DNA of 64,000 nt from Pseudomonadota bacterium (GCA_027621405.1 JAQCBT010000011.1:100808-164807), one strand, 5' to 3'; shown: positions 1 through 8,392, counted from the first letter of the stretch. Numbers and translations are program-made. The notes: generated by a model not told the origin, from the letters alone.

Positions 1-948
1 ATCGAACAGGTGCCAGCCGTAGCCAAATCCACCACTGTTGATACCAAGGCGGTTCTGACTGCTGTTGGGAGTCCAGTTTGGATCCTCGGTACCGAAGTAG
101 CCGTTGAAGTTTTCCTCGCAGGTCAGGTAGGTACCCCAGGGTGTAACACCGTGAGCACAATTGTTGACTGTGCCCAGGTAAGGATTCATGGCGTTGTTCT
201 GCAACTGGTCGTGTCCGGCAGCCGGGCCGCTGAACTCGACAGGAGTGTTGACATGAATGCGGCGGTTGAGAGTGCTGTTCTCAATTTCCCAATTGCCGTT
301 GTTGTTGCGGATGCGTACCACGGTAACACCGTGGGCATGCTGGGAGACACGGACGTCGTCCAGGGACTCAGGCAAATCCTTGCGCAGCACATGATAGTTG
401 GTACCGAACTCGCAGTTGAAGCACATCACACCACGGGTGTTGCCGTAGGCATTGTCTTCCAGGGTACCGGATAACCAGGGATTGGTATCCTGCAGGTCGT
501 CCCACCCAAACCGACTTCGAAACGCTGTAGGATTGAGAATCGGGAAATACCACATACCATCGTGACCGATACCGATCTGCTGGGCCTGCTTGTCGGGTGT
601 CATGGGCAGGCTGAAGGCTGGACCGCCGTTCAGGATAGGGTCGCCCCACTTAAGGATGACCTTGTATTCGTAGTCAGGGGAGATTGCGGGCGCTGGACTC
701 GCACCCTGGGCCAGTGTAACTGGCTGGAAGCCAATCAGAGGTTCGTTAAAACCAAACAGTGCACGAGACAGCGTGTCAGCCTGGGCAGCCCCGGTGAAGC
801 CCAGGAGTGATCCTCCAGCGATACCCGCACCCGCTTTCAGCAGCTTGCGACGCTGCATGTTGACACTCAACACGTCGGAGAAAGGACGGTTGCCTGAGTT
901 GTTGGAGGAGATGTCTTCTATGTTGTCGTGTTCGTCGTGTTGATCCAT
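1..948 (-). CDS. PhoX/DUF839-family exported phosphatase, C-terminus cut by window edge
   Basis: Predicted periplasmic alkaline phosphatase-like enzyme of the PhoX (DUF839) family, which cleaves phosphate monoesters using metal cofactors. The frame runs from an ATG at 948 off the left end, giving 316 visible residues. A twin-arginine motif (QRRKLLKAG, about residues 32-40) followed by a small hydrophobic stretch marks Tat export; PhoX proteins typically have this placement after a polar leader. Family signatures are visible: NNCAHGVTPWGTYLTCEEN, with the Cys and Glu-Glu-Asn of the metal site, and an HAHGVTVVRI stretch. The C-terminal part lies outside the window. It is transcribed away from the gene at 1176, and the 227-base gap holds a weak Pho-box-like site. 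The family call is firm; the substrate is not known. Confidence 0.88.
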   Translation of the reverse strand, partial: MDQHDEHDNIEDISSNNSGNRPFSDVLSVNMQRRKLLKAGAGIAGGSLLGFTGAAQADTLSRALFGFNEPLIGFQPVTLAQGASPAPAISPDYEYKVILKWGDPILNGGPAFSLPMTPDKQAQQIGIGHDGMWYFPILNPTAFRSRFGWDDLQDTNPWLSGTLEDNAYGNTRGVMCFNCEFGTNYHVLRKDLPESLDDVRVSQHAHGVTVVRIRNNNGNWEIENSTLNRRIHVNTPVEFSGPAAGHDQLQNNAMNPYLGTVNNCAHGVTPWGTYLTCEENFNGYFGTEDPNWTPNSSQNRLGINSGGFGYGWHLFD

Positions 949-1043
949 GAGCTATGTATTACCCTCTTTGTAATCTTTGTTTAGCGAAGGACCAAAAATA
1001 GATTCCGCAGATGACAAACTGATTGCGACTGATTGACACTTCG

Positions 1044-1061
1044 ATGAATTGTTGGTGACAG
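1044..1061 (-). promoter_or_regulatory. possible Pho box upstream of the PhoX-type gene
   Basis: On the minus strand, CTGTCAC is followed by a 4-base spacer and AATTCAT. The PhoB consensus is two CTGTCAT-like 7-mers separated by 4 bases. The first half matches 6 of 7 and the second only 4 of 7. The site lies about 95-115 bases upstream of the phosphatase start, where phosphate-starvation control would make sense. A weak match, offered as a candidate only. Confidence 0.25.
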
Positions 1062-1175
1062 AGACTTTTCAGATCACACACCGTTCTGTCACAAAATCAA
1101 AACTTGTTTAGTATTCAGCCTTGCTGGCGTTTCTACTATTGATTCAGACTGCCCCCTAATCGTATAAGCCATGCA

Positions 1176-2270
1176 ATGAGGCACACTTCCTTCTCTGTTT
1201 ACTGCGCGGTATTGCTACTGGGCAATATAACTGCCACGGCCCTGGGCAATGACTGGCAGATAAGCGAGGTGTTCTCGAATTTTGATGGCCGTGTTCAATA
1301 CATCCAGTTAAGCAAACGCACAGGAGATCTGCTGCAGTCACAGGAATTCGTGTTACAGAGTAATGACCAGACTTCGATTAACTCGTTCGCGTTTAGCTCC
1401 ACCGTCGCCGCCGACAGGGGCAGCACGACTCTATTGCTGGCTACCAAAGATTTTTCAATAAACACCGGTGTTATTGCCGACGCAACCATTCCGGACAGCT
1501 TCGTGCCGATGCATGGCGGAAGTTTGCGATTCATCAATGGTTCTGACACGTTCGACATCGACCAGGGGATGCTGCCCCTGAATGGGTCACAGGCACTACA
1601 TCGATACAGCGGTGTCGTGTTAGCAACAGCCCTCACTGCTTCCGGCGAAACCGTGACCTTGCACCAGCCAAGCTGGGCGCAATTCGACGAATACAGCAAT
1701 ACCATTATCTTGCCGCAGCTGGAGTTACCAGATGGGACCCTGGCCAATCTCAGGCTCTCAGTTGACCTCGTCACCGAGCAATTTACCGTGCTGGGAGATG
1801 TTTTCTACTACCTGCAGGGAATCAGCTCCGGAGACAGCCCTGCTGTTTTTAACGTATCGACTTTAACTATTCCGGCATTGCTGATTGGTGAACAACTGTA
1901 TGAACTTCGACTCAAGCTGATCGATAACAACTCCTACATACTGGGTAATCCTGAAATCCTGGGCATAGCCTCTGCGCAGCAGGCCAGGGAAACAGCACAG
2001 GCTTATCAAGAAGCACTCAATGCCAGTATCGCTCGTGGAGCAGTCTCCTATAGCGGTCTCTGCGCGCACTGCCATGGCGATCGCGGTGAGGGATACAGCG
2101 CCTCTGCTATCGCATTCAGTAACTACCGCCGATCCTTTGCCGCTTTAAGGAATGTCATCGCCAGTATCATGCCTTTCGATAACCCGGGACTCTGCCTGGA
2201 CTCAGGCGAGACAAAATGTGCCACGGACGTCGCCAATTACGTGTTGTATGTCCTGCAACAACCAGACTGA
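1176..2270 (+). CDS. exported protein with C-terminal haem c motif
   Basis: 364 residues. An N-terminal signal peptide (hydrophobic core about residues 8-22, likely cut after ATALG) is followed by about 260 residues of beta-rich, low-similarity sequence that I do not recognise. The C-terminus has a single c-type haem motif, CAHCH, at residues 296-300, followed by GDRGEGY. A methionine in IMPFDN, about 35 residues later, could be the distal haem ligand. So the protein is probably a periplasmic monohaem electron carrier fused to an unknown domain. It is the first gene of a same-strand run with a cytochrome c5-like lipoprotein and an exported FAD oxidoreductase. ATG 1176 was chosen; another ATG at 1171 is out of frame. 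Confidence 0.75.
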   Translation: MRHTSFSVYCAVLLLGNITATALGNDWQISEVFSNFDGRVQYIQLSKRTGDLLQSQEFVLQSNDQTSINSFAFSSTVAADRGSTTLLLATKDFSINTGVIADATIPDSFVPMHGGSLRFINGSDTFDIDQGMLPLNGSQALHRYSGVVLATALTASGETVTLHQPSWAQFDEYSNTIILPQLELPDGTLANLRLSVDLVTEQFTVLGDVFYYLQGISSGDSPAVFNVSTLTIPALLIGEQLYELRLKLIDNNSYILGNPEILGIASAQQARETAQAYQEALNASIARGAVSYSGLCAHCHGDRGEGYSASAIAFSNYRRSFAALRNVIASIMPFDNPGLCLDSGETKCATDVANYVLYVLQQPD

Positions 2271-2378
2271 CCAGGTTTATTCATTTATTACCATTGTGAT
2301 ATGGTGCTGCAATATTGGTCGACACGTGGGAAAGCCGAGCCGGTGATCTACCTGACAGCGCGAAAGAGGCATCGAACA

Positions 2379-2726
2379 ATGCATGGGCCAGCGAAAATCA
2401 TCCTTCTGCTACTAATATTGCTTACCGCAACCGCCTGTTCGACTTCGCAGAATTCGGACCAGGCCTTCACCAACACTTCTATCGAACAATCCGTCATGGC
2501 CAAGTGGTCACGAAGCTGCGCGCTCTGCCACGTCGACGGTGTCGCCTATGCCCCGCTCGTCGGTGATACCGCCGAATGGCAGCGCCGCCTCGCCAAGGGT
2601 GAACAGGCCGTGCTGCGCAATGTGCTGGAGGGTGTCAATTCCATGCCGCCACTGGGCTACTGCATGGCCTGCGAGATCGATGACTTTCGCGCCATGATTG
2701 CCTTCATGGCAGGAGACAGCCGATGA
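2379..2726 (+). CDS. cytochrome c5-like lipoprotein
   Basis: 115 residues from the ATG at 2379, which is preceded by a GAAAGAGG ribosome site. A longer reading back to 2301 adds 26 residues without a signal-like start and was rejected. A lipoprotein signal (LLLLILLTATAC) is followed by a mature cytochrome with CALCH at residues 47-51 and a MPPLGYCMACEIDD segment. That segment matches cytochrome c5, where a methionine ligand precedes a disulphide-forming CxxC. Expected role: membrane-anchored periplasmic electron carrier. Its stop overlaps the next start as ATGA, so it is probably translationally coupled to the FAD oxidoreductase and may take that enzyme's electrons. Confidence 0.85.
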   Translation: MHGPAKIILLLLILLTATACSTSQNSDQAFTNTSIEQSVMAKWSRSCALCHVDGVAYAPLVGDTAEWQRRLAKGEQAVLRNVLEGVNSMPPLGYCMACEIDDFRAMIAFMAGDSR

Positions 2727-4096
2727 ACAGCCGCGAACTGAAGAAACTGTCCCGGCGTTCCTTCCTGGCCTCCAGTCTGCGCACTGCCCTGTTCAGTGCC
2801 GGGGCCATGAGCACTTCCGCCTTTGCCCAACCAACCCCATGGCGCAACTGGTCGGGTGGCCTGTCCTGCCAGCCTGCCGGCCGCCATGACATCGGCAGCG
2901 AAGACCAACTGGCCGACATCCTGGCCAGTACCCGCGGCACGATTCGTCCGGTCGGCTCCGGACATTCCTTCAGCCCGCTGATTCCCACCGATGGCCACCT
3001 CGTGATCATCGATCAACTCAGCGGTATTCTGGATCATGACAATCGTTCCATGCAGGCCACCTTTGGCGCCGGTTCACGACTGGGCGACCTCGGCGCGCCG
3101 CTACAGGAACTCGGCCAGGGCATGATGAACCTGCCGGACATCGACAGGCAGACGGTTGCTGGAGCCACAGCCACCGGCACCCATGGCACCGGCATTCGCT
3201 TCAAGAGCCTGTCCGGCTATGTCACGGCCCTGCGCCTGATCACTCCCCGGGGCGAGGTACTGGATATAAATGCCAGTGACGGTGACCTGTTCGATGCGGC
3301 GCGGGTGAATCTCGGCGCACTGGGTGTGGTAACCCAGATACGCATGCAGAATCGTGATGCCTATAAGCTGAAGAAGCGGGAATGGACCGCGCCCACAGAA
3401 GAGTTGCTGGCGGAATTCGATGAGCGCGCCGCCAACCATCGTCACTTCGAGATCTTCCCCCTGGTGTACTCCGACTACTCCCTGGCCCTGCAGATCGATG
3501 AAACCGATGAGCCCATCGGCCAGACCATCATTCCCGCCGAGGAAGTGGAACTGTCCGACCTGCGCCGACCCGGGCTACAGGCGACACCGGCCGAGAAGCT
3601 GGCGCTGAACAATGCCCTGGCGCAGAACGCGGAAATGACCGAGGCGGTGGACCTGTCCTACAAACTGCTCTCCAATATCCGCAGCAACCCCTTCAACGAG
3701 ATGGAATACTCGGTGCCCGCGGAAGTGGGTGCCGAATGCGTGCGGGAGATTCTTCGCACTATTTATGACCAGGCCATCGATGTCGCCTTCCCGTTGGAGT
3801 TCCGCTATGTCAGCCCGGAAGATCCCTGGCTCAGCATGGCCTACGGCGACGAGCCCCACGCCACCATCTCCATACACCGCACCGCCAGCGCGGACTATCG
3901 TCCTTACTTCGACATCATCGAGCCCATCTTCTGGAAATACGGCGGGCGCCCGCACTGGGGCAAGATACACAGCCTGGGATATGAACAGCTTAAAGAGCTG
4001 TACCCCCGCTACCGGGACTTCATGGAGATTCGGGAGTCACTGGATCCGGATGGCAGGATGTTGAACGAGCATCTGAAGTTGCTGTTCAATGCCTGA
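2723..4096 (+). CDS. exported FAD-linked aldonolactone oxidase-family oxidoreductase
   Basis: 457 residues. Tat signal (SRRSFLASS, residues 10-18, cut near AFAQ). The N-terminal half is a VAO/PCMH-type FAD domain: PVGSGHSFSPL at 76-86, whose His is in the usual place for covalent FAD attachment, and TATGTHGTGI further on. The C-terminal half matches the D-arabinono-lactone/gulonolactone oxidase domain, including the HWGKIH motif near the end. The family oxidises sugar lactones or polyols at C1/C2. Substrate here is unknown. Most bacterial relatives are cytosolic; export, plus a 4-base overlap with a cytochrome c5 gene, suggests it works as a periplasmic dehydrogenase passing electrons to cytochrome c rather than to oxygen. 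Confidence 0.87.
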   Translation: MNSRELKKLSRRSFLASSLRTALFSAGAMSTSAFAQPTPWRNWSGGLSCQPAGRHDIGSEDQLADILASTRGTIRPVGSGHSFSPLIPTDGHLVIIDQLSGILDHDNRSMQATFGAGSRLGDLGAPLQELGQGMMNLPDIDRQTVAGATATGTHGTGIRFKSLSGYVTALRLITPRGEVLDINASDGDLFDAARVNLGALGVVTQIRMQNRDAYKLKKREWTAPTEELLAEFDERAANHRHFEIFPLVYSDYSLALQIDETDEPIGQTIIPAEEVELSDLRRPGLQATPAEKLALNNALAQNAEMTEAVDLSYKLLSNIRSNPFNEMEYSVPAEVGAECVREILRTIYDQAIDVAFPLEFRYVSPEDPWLSMAYGDEPHATISIHRTASADYRPYFDIIEPIFWKYGGRPHWGKIHSLGYEQLKELYPRYRDFMEIRESLDPDGRMLNEHLKLLFNA

Positions 4097-4106
4097 GAAA
4101 AATAGG

Positions 4107-4163
4107 GAAAAATTGGGACAGATTTATTTATTTTTCAAATAAATAAATCTGTCCCTATTTTTC
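4107..4163. repeat. 57-bp palindrome, copy 1 of a two-copy element; probable bidirectional terminator
   Basis: Perfect 19-bp arms at 4115-4133 and 4137-4155 (starting GGGACAGATTTATTT) around a 3-base loop. Outer flanks extend the pairing to 4107-4163 with one mismatch. A-rich and T-rich edges mean either strand can form a hairpin followed by a U-tract. It fills the gap between the stop codons of two converging genes almost exactly. The same core, GGGACAGATTTATTT with its inverted partner, recurs at 51421-51482, so this is a dispersed element as well as a terminator. It resembles REP/RAYT-type palindromes; no transposase lies nearby. Confidence 0.85.
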
Positions 4164-4799
4164 CTAGTCTTCCGTATCCACGATCGCCTTCCACAGGCGC
4201 CTTGACGTCACCATCTGCAGCAGCAAGGTTACATTGGCAAACACCATGGCTGTCAACGCGATCCAATCCGGACTACGCAAGGCCGTGTACAGGATACCGA
4301 AAATAATCAGCAGGAAAATATTCGAGAAAGCCCAGATAAAATCGCGCCAGGTGGCCGGGCTACGGCCGCGAAAGAAGGCCGCGTTCTCAATCTCCCGCCG
4401 CGCCCGCCGGAAGGTGATGTGGGCTACGGTGTTGCCGAACAGGAAGATGCCCGCCAGAGTGTAGAGCCACAACGCGCTGAAGTCTGGTCCTATCAGGCTG
4501 ACGAGGACGAACTCCAGCAGGCCGATCAGGAACGGCAGTAACATGTCCCGCATGGTAGGGCGCCAGGTGAACCCCAATACCAGGGTCGAGTACAGTACCC
4601 ACACCTGCAATATGCCCAGCATGGTGACGGAGATACTGCCCCAGGCCACGATAGCCTGCAGGTCCCATTGCCACAGGTAATCACCGTCGACAATCTTCCC
4701 CCACAACAGCTCCAGCGCCAGGGCCTGAATGATGCTGATCAGGGTCAGCAGGATCACCGGGAACTGAGTCATCACCCTGCTGCGCATTCTGTTGCTCAT
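4164..4799 (-). CDS. uncharacterised multi-pass membrane protein
   Basis: 211 residues with about six hydrophobic segments (for example VILLTLISIIQALALELLW, MLLPFLIGLLEFVLVSLIG, IFLLIIFGILYTAL). A basic loop FRRARREIENAAFFRGR lies on the probable cytoplasmic side. I do not recognise a family. It converges with the FAD oxidoreductase across the palindrome and is followed 15 bases upstream by the VanX-like gene on the same strand, so the two may share a transcript. It has no cysteine pairs, haem motifs or transporter signatures. The CDS call rests on an uninterrupted frame, a coherent membrane topology and tight packing. Confidence 0.7.
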   Translation of the reverse strand: MSNRMRSRVMTQFPVILLTLISIIQALALELLWGKIVDGDYLWQWDLQAIVAWGSISVTMLGILQVWVLYSTLVLGFTWRPTMRDMLLPFLIGLLEFVLVSLIGPDFSALWLYTLAGIFLFGNTVAHITFRRARREIENAAFFRGRSPATWRDFIWAFSNIFLLIIFGILYTALRSPDWIALTAMVFANVTLLLQMVTSRRLWKAIVDTED

Positions 4800-4814
4800 G
4801 CCGTTCCCTGACCT

Positions 4815-5483
4815 TTATTCCACGGGAAAATTGAAGAATGTCGCAGGATAGGGTTCATCGGCGAAGGTGAAGTGCCACCATTCCGTGGTGATGGGATTAA
4901 AGCCGTGCCTGGTCATCGCGCTTCGCAACAGAGCGCGATTGGCCCGCTGCTCTGCGCCAATGTCCGCATAGGCACCCCAGGAACTGAGATCAAAATAGTC
5001 CCAGGGCGTTCCCATATCCAGTTCCTCGCCGCTGGCGAGATCGACAATGGTCAGGTCTACTGTCGAGCCCCGGGAGTGCCCGGAGCGTTCGGCGATATAA
5101 CCATCGCAGAACAGGTTACTCTTGTCCACGATGGGATAGTAGCGGGACTTCATGCGGGTATCGTTGATGTCCTCGGCCCAGCGTACGAAATGATTCACCG
5201 CCTGTTGTGGGCGATAGGCGTCGAATATCTTCAGTCCCAGACCGAAGCCCTCCAGATACTCCACGACCTCGAGCAATGCGGTGTAGGCAGTGCGGGTCAT
5301 ATACACTCGCGGCGCAAGATAACCATCGATTCTTTCGCCCACGAAATTGTCCGCACTGTAATAGCGAACTTCCGTGATGATGCGGGGATCATCCACCACG
5401 ACAAAATCCGCGGGGGCAGTATCCACATCCAGGGCGCCACAGGCCACAAGCGCCAGGCTCAATGCCAGGGTCGCTATACGCAT
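4815..5483 (-). CDS. VanX-type D-Ala-D-Ala dipeptidase, exported lipoprotein
   Basis: 222 residues from ATG 5483. Zinc dipeptidase of the VanX/DdpX (M15D) family, which hydrolyses D-alanyl-D-alanine. Visible catalytic features: DAYRP (88-92), the zinc motif SGHSRGSTVD (134-143, His136 and Asp143) and EWWHF (201-205, with catalytic Glu201 and zinc ligand His204). The N-terminus MRIATLALSLALVACG is a lipoprotein signal with lipobox LVAC, so the enzyme is expected in the periplasm, suited to muropeptide salvage rather than vancomycin resistance. In-frame ATGs at 5495 and 5513 are also possible; none has a clear ribosome site. The longer reading to 5588 lacks a signal at its start. It is divergent from an amino acid racemase gene. 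Confidence 0.88.
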   Translation of the reverse strand: MRIATLALSLALVACGALDVDTAPADFVVVDDPRIITEVRYYSADNFVGERIDGYLAPRVYMTRTAYTALLEVVEYLEGFGLGLKIFDAYRPQQAVNHFVRWAEDINDTRMKSRYYPIVDKSNLFCDGYIAERSGHSRGSTVDLTIVDLASGEELDMGTPWDYFDLSSWGAYADIGAEQRANRALLRSAMTRHGFNPITTEWWHFTFADEPYPATFFNFPVE

Positions 5484-5677
5484 ACAGGGCTGCATAATGT
5501 GATGAATCAGCATGGGATCGCAGTGTAAGCCATTATGCCGAGGAATACATGGCCCGCATCCATCCTGTCCGCTATCGGGATCGGCCACACTTTCCTAGTA
5601 CCACTACCGCAAACCCTCTAGAATAATTAGTCCGGCACCGAGCGCGAGATAATCAAGACCTTAAACGGAGCGATCCA

Positions 5678-6373
5678 ATGAAGACCATGGGCCTGCTAGG
5701 CGGCATGAGCTGGCAATCCACCAATACTTATTATTCCCTGCTGAACCAGGGTATTGCTGCTGCGCTTGGTGGACTGCATTCGGCGCGCCTGATGCTGTAC
5801 AGCGTGGATTTCGATGAAATCGAGAAGCTGCAGCACGCGGGCAAATGGGAGGAGATGGGGGAATTGCTGGCGGCGGGTGCGCAACGGATAGAAGCCGGCG
5901 GTGCGGATTTCCTGATGATCTGCACAAACACCATGCACAAGGTCGCGCCCCAGGTGGAGGCTGCCATTACTATTCCCCTGCTGCACCTGGCCGATGCCAC
6001 CGGTCAGCGCCTGCAGGACGCTGGGGTTACCCGAGCAGGCCTGTTAGGTACCCGCTTTACGATGGAACAGGACTTCTACAAGCAACGGATTATCGATAAT
6101 TTCGGCATCGACGTTATTGTGCCCGAAGCCGGGGACATCGAAATCATTCACAAAGTGATCTACGATGAACTGTGCCTCGGCATAGTAAGGGGTGAATCAC
6201 GGGCCACCTACCTGGCAGTGATCGATCGCCTGCGAGCCAATGGCGCGCAGGCTGTCATTCTGGGCTGCACCGAAATCGCCATGCTGGTGAAACAGGAGCA
6301 CACGACGATGCGCCTGTATGACACCACCACTATTCACTGCGAAGAAGCTGTTAAGCTGGCTATCGCTGATTAA
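5678..6373 (+). CDS. aspartate/glutamate racemase family protein
   Basis: 231 residues, cytosolic, PLP-independent amino acid racemase of the Asp/Glu/hydantoin racemase superfamily (closest in style to RacD/YgeA). The fold repeats twice and the two catalytic cysteines are present: Cys82 in MICTNTMHK and Cys197 in LGCTEIAML. The N-terminus MKTMGLLGGMSWQST is the usual start. The family interconverts L and D forms of aspartate, glutamate or, in YgeA, several other amino acids; substrate cannot be read here. An ATG with upstream GGAGCG sits at 5678. It is followed 20 bases later by a MarC-like gene, and it is divergent from the VanX-like dipeptidase. Confidence 0.9.
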   Translation: MKTMGLLGGMSWQSTNTYYSLLNQGIAAALGGLHSARLMLYSVDFDEIEKLQHAGKWEEMGELLAAGAQRIEAGGADFLMICTNTMHKVAPQVEAAITIPLLHLADATGQRLQDAGVTRAGLLGTRFTMEQDFYKQRIIDNFGIDVIVPEAGDIEIIHKVIYDELCLGIVRGESRATYLAVIDRLRANGAQAVILGCTEIAMLVKQEHTTMRLYDTTTIHCEEAVKLAIAD

Positions 6374-6393
6374 GCGGATAAACGGAATCCTTC

Positions 6394-7029
6394 ATGCTGG
6401 AAACACTGGGCGTTGCCCTTGCTACCCTGTTTGCCACCATCGGCCCATTGAATGCGGCCACGGTGTTTGCCGGCCTGACTTCGAGCACGCCGGCTACACG
6501 CAGACGCCAGATGGCGATGCGCGGCACGGTGGTCGCCACCTCCATCCTTCTGGTTTTTGCCCTGGTGGGGGAAATCCTGTTGGCGGGGCTGGGCATCTCC
6601 CTCGCGGCCCTGCGCACCGCCGGCGGCATCTTGTTGTTGATGGTCGGTATCGACCTGGTATTCGCTCGCCATTCGGCGGTCACGTCCACCACCGATGAGG
6701 AAGAAGAAGAAGCCCGCGGCAAGCAGGACATCTCGGTGTTTCCGCTGGCCACACCACTCATCGCCGGGCCCGGCTCCATGGGCGCCTCGGTGCTACTGAT
6801 GGCCAACGCCGGGGACGATCTCCTGCGACAGGTAGCCGTGCTACTGGGCCTGTTTCTGATCATGGCGCTCACGCTTACCATGATGCTGCTCTCCAGCCAG
6901 ATCAATCGACTCATCGGGACCACCGGCATGCAGGTAATCGAACGTGTCATGGGGGTGCTGTTGTCGGCGCTGGCCATCCAGTTCATGTTCGACGGCATCG
7001 CCCAGAGTGGCCTGCTAGCCGTCAGTTGA
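6394..7029 (+). CDS. MarC/UPF0056-family integral membrane protein
   Basis: 211 residues with six predicted membrane segments. The MarC signature is clear: an N-terminal ATIGPLNAATVF half-repeat and the second-half motif PLATPLIAGPGSMGA. An acidic loop (TTDEEEEEARGKQD) separates the two halves. MarC proteins are NhaA-fold-like membrane proteins of uncertain function; the older link to multiple antibiotic resistance has not held up. It lies 20 bases after the racemase and about 40 bases before the D-threonine-aldolase-like gene, all on the same strand, which suggests one transcript. Transport of an amino-acid-like substrate is possible from context only. Confidence 0.88.
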   Translation: MLETLGVALATLFATIGPLNAATVFAGLTSSTPATRRRQMAMRGTVVATSILLVFALVGEILLAGLGISLAALRTAGGILLLMVGIDLVFARHSAVTSTTDEEEEEARGKQDISVFPLATPLIAGPGSMGASVLLMANAGDDLLRQVAVLLGLFLIMALTLTMMLLSSQINRLIGTTGMQVIERVMGVLLSALAIQFMFDGIAQSGLLAVS

Positions 7030-7070
7030 TTCAGAGTGTAGACTCGGGAAAAACGTCCCGGAGTCGCACC

Positions 7071-8339
7071 ATGCCCAAAGCCAATGACCACTCTCCTTCC
7101 AGACGCCGCTTCCTTCAATCATCCCTGCAGACTACAGGCGCCGGCGCTGCCGCGCTGTTCGCTCCGGGCGTCGTGAACGGCTACACCGCCCAGGAAGTTC
7201 AGTCATTCTATGTGGATGGCGAGATGCAGCGTAACGTGTCGAAATGGGAGCTGGACACGCCGGCACTGTGCGTGGACCTGGATCTGCTGGATGCCAACAT
7301 CGATACCATGCAGACCACCCTGGCGAGCAATGGTATTGCCAGTCGTCCCCACGCCAAGACTCACAAGACACCGATCATCGCCCACAAGCAACTGGACACC
7401 GGCTCTGTCGGCATTTGTGCGGCCAAGGTGAGCGAGGCGGAAGTCATGTTCCAGAACGGCATCAATGACATACTGCTGACCACTACCAACGTTACCCCCA
7501 CCAAGATTCGTCGCGCCATGAACCTGCGACAGGCCTGCCCCGGTTTTATCCAGACTACCGATTCACCCGAGAACGCACGGCTGCTGTCGGAAGCAGCCCA
7601 GGCACTGGGTATCGTCGCCGACGTGGTCGTGGACGTGGACCCGGGCGGCAATCGCACCGGGATCACACCCGGTCAGCCAGCCCTGGCTCTCGCGCAACTC
7701 GTCGATCAGTTGCCAGGTCTCACATTAAGAGGTCTGCTCTGCTACGACGGTGGTTCACAACATGTGATGGGATTCGCCGCGCGGCGTGATCAGACTCTTG
7801 GAAGACTCGTTGCTGCGACGGAAACGTTCGACCTGTTCAATAGCAGCGGACTCTCCACCGAGATTTTCAGTGGCGGCGGTACCGGTACCTACAACATCGA
7901 CCACGCCACCCGCGGACTCACCGATGTGCAGGTGGGCAGCTATGTGTTCATGGATGCCCAGTACATAGATATCGGCGGCGAGACTGACAACGAAGTGTAC
8001 TCGGACTTCGCGCCATCCCTGACCATCCTGACCACGGTCCTCAACGATCAATATGCGGGACGCTGCACCACCGATGCCGGCGCCAAGGCCTGCACCATCA
8101 ATCAGCCCTGGCCCCGGGTCAAGGGCGAAACCGGCATGGATTACACCTCGGGCTCGGATGAGTTCGGCACCCTGCGCTATGGCAACGACGCCTCACGCAC
8201 CTATAAGGTTGGCGACAAACTGGAGCTTATCGTTTCCCACTGCGATCCGGTGGTCAACCTGTACAACCAGATGTACGCGATCCGTAACGATCGGGTGGAA
8301 GCCGTATGGCCCATTGCCGCTCGTGGCATGTCAGCCTGA
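7071..8339 (+). CDS. exported D-threonine aldolase-like (DSD1-family) PLP enzyme
   Basis: 422 residues from ATG 7071, preceded by GGAG at 7060-7063; a reading from 7026 adds an implausible leader. Fold-III PLP enzyme related to D-threonine aldolase and D-serine dehydratase. The PLP lysine is in SRPHAKTHKTP (Lys96). The C-terminal metal site SHCDPVVNLY is present, with the His and Asp that bind the divalent cation. An N-terminal Tat signal (SRRRFLQSS, then a small-residue hydrophobic stretch) predicts export of the folded holoenzyme, which is unusual for this family. Likely chemistry is retro-aldol cleavage or dehydration of D-3-hydroxy amino acids. The metal-site loop carries an insertion with two cysteines (GRCTTDAGAKACT). 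Confidence 0.86.
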   Translation: MPKANDHSPSRRRFLQSSLQTTGAGAAALFAPGVVNGYTAQEVQSFYVDGEMQRNVSKWELDTPALCVDLDLLDANIDTMQTTLASNGIASRPHAKTHKTPIIAHKQLDTGSVGICAAKVSEAEVMFQNGINDILLTTTNVTPTKIRRAMNLRQACPGFIQTTDSPENARLLSEAAQALGIVADVVVDVDPGGNRTGITPGQPALALAQLVDQLPGLTLRGLLCYDGGSQHVMGFAARRDQTLGRLVAATETFDLFNSSGLSTEIFSGGGTGTYNIDHATRGLTDVQVGSYVFMDAQYIDIGGETDNEVYSDFAPSLTILTTVLNDQYAGRCTTDAGAKACTINQPWPRVKGETGMDYTSGSDEFGTLRYGNDASRTYKVGDKLELIVSHCDPVVNLYNQMYAIRNDRVEAVWPIAARGMSA

Positions 8340-8392
8340 CACGGTACCCCAGCAAACCCGCGACACCTGCACGCTAGTAGAGACGCAACTCC

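Noticed and set aside
4815..5483. Vancomycin resistance cluster
   Set aside because: No vanH, vanA, vanR or vanS genes. The enzyme is an exported lipoprotein, which suits peptidoglycan salvage.
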